DNA of 64,000 nt from Collinsella provencensis. GTDB taxonomy: Bacteria; Actinomycetota; Coriobacteriia; Coriobacteriales; Coriobacteriaceae. The stretch's first letter is position 1. Each line of letters begins with the position of its first letter. The stretch spans positions 984,530 to 1,048,529 of the forward strand of contig NZ_LT904908.1 of the NCBI RefSeq assembly GCF_900199705.1, in the 5' to 3' direction. Below, one piece after another: positions 57,614 through 64,000 of this stretch. The notes under the pieces are model-generated. The model was not told the origin of the DNA, made no database searches, and saw only the letters and a program-made list of their open reading frames with translations. Made by a program: the position numbers and the translations under genes.

Positions 57614-57799
57614 ATGGCTCATCCTATTATTGATGCTGACGAGTGCATCGCTTGCGGCGTTTGCGTCGACTCCTGCCCGTCCGGCGTTCTCGAGCTCGAG
57701 GACGTTGCCACCGTCGCCGACGGTGACGCCTGCGTGGCTTGCGGCGCTTGCCTTGACGCCTGCCCTGCCGGCGCCATCACCGAGATCGCCGAGGACTAA
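57614..57799 (+). CDS. 2[4Fe-4S] ferredoxin
   Basis: 61-residue clostridial-type ferredoxin with two CxxCxxCxxxC motifs (CIACGVCVDSCP and CVACGACLDACP). Low-potential electron carrier for fermentative metabolism, for example pyruvate:ferredoxin oxidoreductase. GAGGAGG precedes the start; a strong terminator follows. Confidence 0.97.
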   Translation: MAHPIIDADECIACGVCVDSCPSGVLELEDVATVADGDACVACGACLDACPAGAITEIAED

Positions 57800-57831
57800 C
57801 TCGTCTTCCCTCGCGTTTTCCTGAAGCGCAG

Positions 57832-57866
57832 AAAGCCCGACTCCACGCGGAGCCGGGCTTTTTCTT
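57832..57866 (+). terminator. Terminator after the ferredoxin gene
   Basis: AAAGCCCGACTC/GAGCCGGGCTTT stem (one bulge) followed by TTCTTT. Confidence 0.9.
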
Positions 57867-57969
57867 TGCGCGACGGAGCGCCTCGAATTGTGGTCAGATC
57901 AATTGGAACCCTGTGCTGAAAAACGCTGTTTCCAACGTAACGCCAAACGATGTGCAAAACCTAACGTGC

Positions 57970-59046
57970 CTATGCAGTGGCTCTGATGATCTTCGCTATC
58001 TCAAGCGCAACGTCCTCGGTTTGCGGTCGCACGCCAGGCCACTCAAAGAAACCGTGATCACACCCCGCATAGCGAATCGCGGTCACCGTCGCACCAGCAT
58101 CCTGCAGCTTCTTCGCAAATTGCTCATCTTGGATACGCAGGTAATCGTATTCCGCACTCACGACAGTTGTCGGCGGGAACGCCGCAAGCTGTTCGGTCGT
58201 CGCGTACATAGCAGAAATCTTTGGATCCAAGAGCTTGTCTGCGTCCGCGGTGTACATAACGCCAAGCATGTCCTGAGAGCCGCGCAGGCGATCAACGCGT
58301 CCGCGCGCAACTTCGGCGTGCTCGGGAATAGCAAAGTATCGATCGTAACTCCATGATTCGCTCTCAGAACCAGCATCCGTTAACGGATACAACTCAACCG
58401 CTGCAGCAAACGCACCCTTAGGTAGCTCAAGAATGCATGCGTTCGTCAGGCTTCCACCCGCACTGTCACCCGCCACAACCAAGCGCGCAAGGTCTATACC
58501 ATATTCTCCCGCATGGGAAGAGATATGGCGGATACACGTCAGGCAGTCCTCGATAGCAAGTGGAAAGCGCGCCTCGGGTGACAGGCGGTACTCAGGAAAA
58601 ACCACAAGCGCATCTGCCTGCTCGGCAATATACGCCAAGGCACGACGATATTGCGTAACGTCACCCGACGTAAAACCGCCACCGTGGAGATAGAACAACA
58701 CAGCAGAAGGGCGCGTCCGTGTAGCGGGTTCCCATGTATACACGTTAATCAGATGATCGTCAGCATCTACTAAAAACTCGTTAAAAACGATATCGCTCGA
58801 TACTAAATCATTATCCGCTTTAAGTGGACGACGACGCATACCGAGCAGGCTCGTCAACGAGGGTGGCATTGAGGCAGCTGTGCCCGCCGCGGTCTTTTGC
58901 GCGCTCGCAAAGACGCGGGGGTCCACAACGCCTTCCCGTTCGTCATCGGGAACCGGCTTGACAACAACCTCAAGCCCATCGACGTTGACACGTCGGCAGT
59001 CGTTCTGCAAAACGTCAATCAAATCGGACGTGTATTCGCGCGACAT
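57970..59046 (-). CDS. Alpha/beta-hydrolase, HSL-type esterase/lipase
   Basis: 358-residue hydrolase of the hormone-sensitive-lipase class. The oxyanion-hole motif HGGGF (FYLHGGGFTSGDV), nucleophile elbow GDSAGG (VVAGDSAGGSL), Asp region VVSAEYDYLRIQDEQF and the catalytic His in GCDHGFF are all visible. A ~90-residue N-terminal cap region precedes the core. The start at 59046 lies one base after the aldo/keto reductase stop, so they are translationally coupled. Substrate unknown. Confidence 0.92.
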   Translation of the reverse strand: MSREYTSDLIDVLQNDCRRVNVDGLEVVVKPVPDDEREGVVDPRVFASAQKTAAGTAASMPPSLTSLLGMRRRPLKADNDLVSSDIVFNEFLVDADDHLINVYTWEPATRTRPSAVLFYLHGGGFTSGDVTQYRRALAYIAEQADALVVFPEYRLSPEARFPLAIEDCLTCIRHISSHAGEYGIDLARLVVAGDSAGGSLTNACILELPKGAFAAAVELYPLTDAGSESESWSYDRYFAIPEHAEVARGRVDRLRGSQDMLGVMYTADADKLLDPKISAMYATTEQLAAFPPTTVVSAEYDYLRIQDEQFAKKLQDAGATVTAIRYAGCDHGFFEWPGVRPQTEDVALEIAKIIRATA

Positions 59047-59047
59047 G

Positions 59048-59989
59048 TCAGAGTTCCAAACGATCGAGTTCGGCGTCGAGCGCGGCGATGTCGCCATCAT
59101 CCAGCTTCCAGTCGAACGCCGCGCAGTTTTCATCCGCGTGCTGAATGGTGCGCACGCCGACGAGCGAAGTCCCCACATAGTCCTTCTGGCAGCTCCAGTT
59201 GAGCGCCACCTGAGAAACGGGGGCGTTGTGCTTGTCCGCAATGACGTCCATGACCTTGAGCAGCTCCTGCACCTTGGAGAACTTGGGTTCACGGAAGTAG
59301 TCGTAGAACGTGAGACGTGTATCGCCCTCGGGGAAATCCGGGGTTGTGCGGAACTTGCCAGACAAAATGCCCGCACCCATGGAGCCATAGGTCATCGAAT
59401 CGATTCCGCGCTCCACACCCCACTTCATAAGGTCGGTGAACTGGCGATCGACCATGGAAAACGGTGGCTGCTGCACATCGACTTTGCCGTACTTATTGCA
59501 TTCTTCAATCATCTCGACGGTGAAGTTCGACACGCCGATGAAGCGAATCTTGCCCTGCTTGCGAAGTAGCTCCAGGGCGGTCATGGTCTCGGCGAACGGC
59601 GTGTTCATATCCGGCCAGTGGATGAAATAGAAGTCGATATGGTCGGTCTTGAGGTTGTAGAGAGAACTTTCGACCTCGCGCATGACATTCTTGAAGCTCG
59701 AATCGCGATCGTAGCCGTTCGCGCTGGTCACGAGGCCGAACTTCGTGGACAGAAGAACGCGGTCGCGATAGCCGCCCGCAAGCGCATCGCCGACGACTTT
59801 TTCCGCGTAGCCGTTTCCGTAACACGGTGCCGTATCGACCAGGTTGACGCCATTGTCAATCATGCGGCGAATCGCCTCGACGGAGGCCCCGTAATCAACT
59901 GGTCCGTAATTGTCTCCGCCGATCGCCCATGTGCCAACGGCAACCTCGGAAACATCGACATCTGCGTTGACGAAATGCTTGTAGCGCAT
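59048..59989 (-). CDS. Aldo/keto reductase
   Basis: 313-residue NADPH-dependent AKR with a TIM barrel. Start region MRYKHFVNADVDVSEVAVGTWAIGG, the catalytic Asp/Tyr in LVDTAPCYGNGYAEKVVGDAL (Tyr), Lys in VLLSTKFG and His in DFYFIHWPD. The nucleotide region SLVGVRTIQHADENCAAFDW is C-terminal. The start at 59989 is supported by AAAGGGG. Cotranscribed with the esterase; this pair follows the mannose-type PTS genes on the same strand. Confidence 0.92.
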   Translation of the reverse strand: MRYKHFVNADVDVSEVAVGTWAIGGDNYGPVDYGASVEAIRRMIDNGVNLVDTAPCYGNGYAEKVVGDALAGGYRDRVLLSTKFGLVTSANGYDRDSSFKNVMREVESSLYNLKTDHIDFYFIHWPDMNTPFAETMTALELLRKQGKIRFIGVSNFTVEMIEECNKYGKVDVQQPPFSMVDRQFTDLMKWGVERGIDSMTYGSMGAGILSGKFRTTPDFPEGDTRLTFYDYFREPKFSKVQELLKVMDVIADKHNAPVSQVALNWSCQKDYVGTSLVGVRTIQHADENCAAFDWKLDDGDIAALDAELDRLEL

Positions 59990-60027
59990 AGACGCCCCTT
60001 TCGTATATGGGAATTGCGGCAACTGAC

Positions 60028-60062
60028 AACAGCCGACTCCCCAAGCGGCAACCGGCTGTTGC
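60028..60062. repeat. Inverted repeat between IID and the AKR gene
   Basis: CAACAGCCG and CGGCTGTTG flank a ~17-nt loop containing AAGCGGCAAC. No T-run follows, so it may be an mRNA stabiliser or weak terminator. Confidence 0.45.
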
Positions 60063-60092
60063 GAGATAACCTATGATACCGTGCTGGCGCAC

Positions 60093-60926
60093 TTACACGA
60101 TGCCAACGAAGCCCATGATGAGGGCGGCAACCATCACACCGACGAGAATCCAGTTGACGTTGACGTTCTTCTTGAGCAGCCAAAGGCAGAACAGAGTAAG
60201 GCCCAGGGGAATAATGCCCTTGAAAATCGAATCCAGATACGTTTGGACCATGATGGGATCGGCGTCTTGGACGGGGATGGACAGAATGGTGTTGAAGCTG
60301 ACGTTCGCCGCCGTCATGGCTCCAATCATCACAAGGCCAACAGTCGAGGTCGCCTTGGTGATGAGCTTCATGAGACCGCCCTCATAGAGCTGGGAGATGA
60401 AGTTCGTTCCCATCTGGAAGCCAAGGTAAGTCATGAAATAACGGCACAGAATGGAAGGGATGTTGTAGATGAGCAGGAACATAATCGCGCCGAGCGGTGA
60501 GCCGCTCATGGCAAGGTTGATGCCGATGCCCGCAGCGATGACGCGCAGAACGCCCCAGAAGATGGCATCGCCGATGCCGGACATGGGCCCCATGAGCGAA
60601 ACCTTGATGCCATCGATGGATTCGGTATCGAAGTCATCATGCTCGGAGTTCTCGTGCTCCATGGAGGCAACGAGGCCCATGGCGAACGTGCCGACGTTCT
60701 GGGTGATGTTGTACCACGTGGTATGACGACGCATCGCATCGGCGAGCTTTTCCGGATCGTCCTTGTAATAGCGGTTGAGCGCGGGTTGGATGGAGTAGAG
60801 CCAACCGTCGGCACCGCCCTTGACCGAGCCGCCGGCGCAGGATGCAAACACGGAGAAGGAGCGCAGGAAGATCTTGTTGAGCATCTTCTTATCTTCGGCG
60901 CTCGTGGTTTTGGTCATAGTGCTCAT
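60093..60926 (-). CDS. PTS mannose-family EIID
   Basis: 277-residue IID component. Family blocks GFLYSIQP-like GGADGWLYSIQPALNRYY, HTTWYNITQNVGTFAMGLVASME, and LMGPMSGIGDAIFWGVLRVIAAGIG are seen, with membrane helices in the C-terminal half. With IIC it forms the sugar channel. The ATG overlaps the IIC stop (ATGA). Confidence 0.95.
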   Translation of the reverse strand: MSTMTKTTSAEDKKMLNKIFLRSFSVFASCAGGSVKGGADGWLYSIQPALNRYYKDDPEKLADAMRRHTTWYNITQNVGTFAMGLVASMEHENSEHDDFDTESIDGIKVSLMGPMSGIGDAIFWGVLRVIAAGIGINLAMSGSPLGAIMFLLIYNIPSILCRYFMTYLGFQMGTNFISQLYEGGLMKLITKATSTVGLVMIGAMTAANVSFNTILSIPVQDADPIMVQTYLDSIFKGIIPLGLTLFCLWLLKKNVNVNWILVGVMVAALIMGFVGIV

Positions 60927-61729
60927 GCGAAGAAATCCTCCTCATCGGACTTATCGGAACCTGCGGCGACAACGGCGACGCCCTTGTGCTCCAGATCGAA
61001 CAGCTCTTTGTCGCGGAGCGCTTGGATTACGGCGAAGACCACGCCGATAACCGCAATGGCAATCATGGGCATACCCAGATAGATGTAGAGGACAAAGCCC
61101 AGGAAGAAATAGACAGCGAGCTCCTTGCTCCAGAGCATCTTAAGCAGCAGGGCCATACCGACCGCAGGGAGCAAAGCGCCCACCGCGTTGAGACCGGCCA
61201 TGACATTTGCCGGGATCTGGTCGACGATGGCGGCAACGGGCTCGGCACCAAGGTAAACGCCCAGGAACGCGATCAGGCCGAAGAGGGCGTACTTCAGGAA
61301 CCACAAAACGTAGTGCTGGACCGCCAAGCCGCGTTCGTTGCCCTCGGCGGCGAGCTTGTCAAAGCTCGCGGTGAACAGAGCCAGGACGATGTTATTCAAG
61401 AAGATGGACGCGAACGCGGTCACAACGCCCACGGGAACGGCGAGCGTGATCGATGCGCCCTGGTCGATGCCCGCGCCGACGGTGAATGCAACCGCGAGGG
61501 CAGTCGCGGTAACGGGCTCGGCGGAGATGGCACCGCCGATGTTCACCGAACCCATGAAGATGGCCTCGAGCGAGGCTCCGATGACGACGCCGGTCTTGAC
61601 GTCTCCCATAAGTATGCCCGCGATGAGGCCGACCACCAGGGGCCTCTCAATCATGCACTGGCCGAGCAGCCAGTTGCCGCCGTAGCAAATCACTACGGTC
61701 AGCCAAGCCATACATGCCAAACCGATCAT
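60923..61729 (-). CDS. PTS mannose-family EIIC
   Basis: 268-residue membrane component with about six helices; ERPLVVGLIAGILMGDVKTGVVIGASLEAIFMG carries the family signature (GL..G...GD...G...GA.LE...MG). Overlaps IID by four bases and follows IIB by 78 bp. AAAGGAAG precedes the start. Confidence 0.95.
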   Translation of the reverse strand: MIGLACMAWLTVVICYGGNWLLGQCMIERPLVVGLIAGILMGDVKTGVVIGASLEAIFMGSVNIGGAISAEPVTATALAVAFTVGAGIDQGASITLAVPVGVVTAFASIFLNNIVLALFTASFDKLAAEGNERGLAVQHYVLWFLKYALFGLIAFLGVYLGAEPVAAIVDQIPANVMAGLNAVGALLPAVGMALLLKMLWSKELAVYFFLGFVLYIYLGMPMIAIAVIGVVFAVIQALRDKELFDLEHKGVAVVAAGSDKSDEEDFFA

Positions 61730-61807
61730 TTCAGCTTCCTTTCCCTTTCTCTTTGCCCCAGTGGGGCCTTACACACGTATCGAATGGGCCGCTTCTGAAT
61801 ACCAGAC

Positions 61808-62311
61808 CTATTTCTCGGCGGCTTTGATGAGATTCGCAATCGGCGTCTTCCCATGCTGAGGGATGAGCTGGTGGAACACGGGGATACCCTGCTCGCAAAG
61901 CTCCTTGGTGGCCGCAAGCTCATCGGGGTTGAGCATGATGGTGTCGTTGAGCTGTACTTTGAGTGCAGGATCGGACTTGTCGAACCGGCCGACGTTCGCC
62001 ACGTTCACCTCGGCGACACAACCCGGGGCACCCTTGACGAGCGCGAGGACATCCCTCATGCAGTTGGTGAGCGCGAAGATGCGCATGTCCTTCGCGCGGG
62101 GATCGCTCGCCACGCGCGCTGCATCCTCAACGGTCTTCACCAAAAGCTTCTGCCCCGCAGGCGTCGCCATCTGCAGCGTCATGCGAAGGGCGTCATTTGC
62201 CACCGCCGCATCATTCGCCACGATGATGTGTCGGGTATTGAGCTCCTTGCTCCACACCAACGCAACCTGCCCATGGATCAAGCGGTCATCGACTCGAACT
62301 TGGACAATCAT
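61808..62311 (-). CDS. PTS mannose/fructose/sorbose-family EIIB
   Basis: 167-residue IIB; the phosphorylated His is in VRVDDRLIHGQVALVW. C-terminal RFDKSDPALKVQLNDTIMLNPDEL is family-like. Accepts phosphate from IIA and phosphorylates the incoming sugar. AAAGGAG precedes the start. Confidence 0.95.
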   Translation of the reverse strand: MIVQVRVDDRLIHGQVALVWSKELNTRHIIVANDAAVANDALRMTLQMATPAGQKLLVKTVEDAARVASDPRAKDMRIFALTNCMRDVLALVKGAPGCVAEVNVANVGRFDKSDPALKVQLNDTIMLNPDELAATKELCEQGIPVFHQLIPQHGKTPIANLIKAAEK

Positions 62312-62371
62312 GCATTTCTCCTTTCCATACGCCTTATTGGCGCCGTATTCGTTCTGGGACTTGTAAGCGTG

Positions 62372-62809
62372 CTACTCGAAAAACCCATCGTCGGACGAGG
62401 AGTCCTCATCAGCAGCGGCAAGCTCTGAAACCGGCTTGACGCGCTGCATGAGAGCCGAGGCGCCAGACACGATCTCGTCCATCACCTCGGGCGTAAGCGG
62501 GTCGGTGCGAATGAGGGCCTCGATGACCGCCGCTAAATTCACGCCCGTCACGTGGACGATGCCCTTCTTTTCGGGCTCGAGCAGCGCTACCTTTTGAAAC
62601 ACGCTGCCACCGTAGATATCGGTGAAGATGACCGCGTCGTCTTCAGGGGCGACCGAGTCGATGAACTCCTGGATGCGCGGCGTGTAATCGCTCTCGTCCA
62701 CATAGGCGTTGACCGCCGTGATGAGGTCTTGGTTGCCCGTGAGGATGCCCACCGAGCTCTTGATGCCGTCGGCAAGATAGCCGTGGGACGCCACAAGGAT
62801 CTTTTTCAT
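62372..62809 (-). CDS. PTS mannose-family EIIA
   Basis: 145-residue IIA with the active His in VASHGYLADG and the family loop VIFTDIYGGSVFQKVA (Asp). A short acidic tail (DEDSSSDDGFFE) is unusual. Encoded separately from IIB, unlike the fused E. coli ManX. Confidence 0.94.
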   Translation of the reverse strand: MKKILVASHGYLADGIKSSVGILTGNQDLITAVNAYVDESDYTPRIQEFIDSVAPEDDAVIFTDIYGGSVFQKVALLEPEKKGIVHVTGVNLAAVIEALIRTDPLTPEVMDEIVSGASALMQRVKPVSELAAADEDSSSDDGFFE

Positions 62810-62820
62810 GCCGCACCCCT

Positions 62821-63675
62821 TTACAGCGAATAGCCGTTGGGATTGAGCAGGCGAATCTTGCTCGCAACGAATGCCGTCATGTCGGCACCAATCTCGTTGA
62901 AAAGCCCGAAGCCGTTGCCGTCATATACCTGGCTGTCGATGTTCTTCTCAAGCGAGCGGTACATGGCGCGGAAGTACTCCGTTGCGATGTTGTACTTGCT
63001 CATGCCCAGGTTCACGGTCTCCTGGAGCTGCTCATCGGGAATATCGGAACAGCCGTGCATGACCAACGGGACCTCGACCGCAGCACGGACATCCTTGATG
63101 CGCTGCATATCCAAGTTCGGGGTCTTGACGTACGGGCCATGGGCGTTTCCCACGGCGATAGCGAGCGAACCGCAGCCCGTGCGCTCGACGAACTCCGCCG
63201 CCTGATCCGGGTCGGTGTACATGTCAGAGCCGATGAAGTCATCTGCGTTGGAGCCATCGCCGACATGCCCGAGCTCGGCTTCTATGTCGACGTCGAAGAC
63301 CTTGCCGACTTCTGCGACCGCGCGGGTCAACGCCACGTTCTCCTCGTACGGGAGGGAGGAGCCGTCAACCATGACCGAGGGGAATCCGTCACGGATGCCG
63401 CCCACTGCGATGTCATAGCCGGCGGAGTGGTCGAGATGGACTGCCACGGGAACCGACGCGCGCTCCGCATAATGGCGGGCGATGGCGGAGACGAGTGCAA
63501 GCGGGACGTAGTCCTTGAATCCCGGATAGTACTGAACGATCACCGGCATGTGTTCCTGCTCGGCACCCGCGACGATATACTTGATCGTCTCGAAGTTGAA
63601 TGTGTTGATCGCCGGCACGCCATAGTGATGCTCCGTGGCATCTTTGAGCAGCTCGTTTACCTTTACAAGCGCCAT
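62821..63675 (-). CDS. Class II ketose-bisphosphate aldolase
   Basis: 284-residue zinc aldolase of the FbaA/GatY/KbaY family. Metal/active-site blocks: PAINTFNFETIKYIV, VPVAVHLDHSAGYD, MVDGSSLPYEENVALTRAV, EAELGHVGDGSN, VGNAHGPYVKTPNLD, and VPLVMHGCSDIPDEQLQE. The start at 63675 (MALVKVNEL) follows GGAGAT; a 32-residue upstream extension is rejected. Twelve bases ahead of the IIA gene, so it probably cleaves the phosphorylated ketose derived from the PTS substrate (fructose-, tagatose- or related bisphosphate). Confidence 0.93.
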   Translation of the reverse strand: MALVKVNELLKDATEHHYGVPAINTFNFETIKYIVAGAEQEHMPVIVQYYPGFKDYVPLALVSAIARHYAERASVPVAVHLDHSAGYDIAVGGIRDGFPSVMVDGSSLPYEENVALTRAVAEVGKVFDVDIEAELGHVGDGSNADDFIGSDMYTDPDQAAEFVERTGCGSLAIAVGNAHGPYVKTPNLDMQRIKDVRAAVEVPLVMHGCSDIPDEQLQETVNLGMSKYNIATEYFRAMYRSLEKNIDSQVYDGNGFGLFNEIGADMTAFVASKIRLLNPNGYSL

Positions 63676-63771
63676 TGCAATCTCCTTTCCAGTTGCGATC
63701 TTTTGCCACCTACGACTATTGACAGACGGCCCAATAGAGCCGATTTGTCCAACAGGACCGGTTGTTCCCAC

Positions 63772-64000
63772 TCAACCTGTCGCCATCGATTGACGGTCGA
63801 CCCCGCTCATCCGATATGCGCAGAACACGACAAGCGTTCCAGCAAGAACCAGACCGGCAATGAGGAAAAACGCCGCCCGCATGCCGAACGCGTCTCCAAT
63901 CACCCCACCCACCAAATTGGCGACGAGCATGGCGACGCCGCTTTGGACCATGACGAGAATGCCCTGCGCCTGCGACTGATGACCGAAAAGCGCTTCTTTT
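63772..64000 (-). CDS. MFS transporter, C-terminal end (partial)
   Basis: About 75 residues, cut by the right window edge, stop TGA at 63774-63772. Translated by hand: KEALFGHQSQAQGILVMVQ, then ANLVGGVIGDAFGMRAAFFL and LVLAGTLVVFCAYRMSG. Two helices with the GD/R loop typical of major-facilitator proteins. It lies upstream of the aldolase-PTS genes on the same strand. Substrate unknown. Confidence 0.75.
   Translation of the reverse strand, partial: KEALFGHQSQAQGILVMVQSGVAMLVANLVGGVIGDAFGMRAAFFLIAGLVLAGTLVVFCAYRMSGVDRQSMATG

Overview
The window is a GC-rich bacterial chromosome segment with dense, mostly operonic genes. The order dnaK-grpE-dnaJ followed by a MerR-type hspR is typical of Actinomycetota. 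A T-box leader on pheS, two complete PTS systems, a clostridial-type 2[4Fe-4S] ferredoxin and the absence of any respiratory gene point to a fermentative gut member of the Coriobacteriia (Collinsella/Olsenella-like). That assignment is an inference from gene content; no rRNA or marker search was possible.

Layout. 1-2115: end of a Tad/Flp pilus locus (TadZ/CpaE ATPase cut by the left edge, then CpaB). 2345-6258: rsgA behind a Ca2+-type P-type ATPase. 6590-8840: YhcH-family protein and divergent pyruvate kinase. 9156-10385: a class II Fic protein preceded by three phased repeats. 10442-15550: PLC-like protein, pheT and pheS with a Phe T-box leader. 15768-29876: housekeeping and exported functions (M32 and M16 peptidases, EamA permease, 5-formyl-THF cyclo-ligase, MetA, SDR, YitT, PurH, GNAT). 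29889-31817: DUF2207 membrane protein. 31818-33203: a gene-free repeat hotspot ending at tRNA-Ser(GCU). 33361-37402: gluQ, a 52-residue protein and clpB.

38181-45766 is a beta-glucoside PTS island. A dedicated HPr, IIB, IIC, IIA and two GH1 phospho-glycosidases lie on one strand, divergent from a LicR-type PRD activator. Both GH1 proteins carry Gln in place of the usual acid/base Glu. 46020-52211 is an amide/amidohydrolase cluster: PdxA family, acetamidase/formamidase, Cys-rich protein, TetR, and a YtcJ-type amidohydrolase between two half-size EamA-like membrane proteins. 52661-57200 is the HspR-DnaK chaperone operon. 57614-64000 holds a ferredoxin, an esterase/aldo-keto reductase pair and a mannose-family PTS (IIA, IIB, IIC, IID) with a class II aldolase and the end of an MFS permease.

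The most striking non-coding content is several families of small inverted-repeat elements. (i) A ~195-bp element with ~26-bp terminal inverted repeats occurs three times (17375, 32383, 37800). (ii) A 62-bp hairpin occurs twice (33045, 53242). (iii) A 61-bp 'CCTATGG' hairpin occurs at least five times, mostly as a BIME-like array (32058-32887, 52552). A nearly identical 36-bp element lies upstream of both clpB and dnaK and is a candidate shared heat-shock operator.
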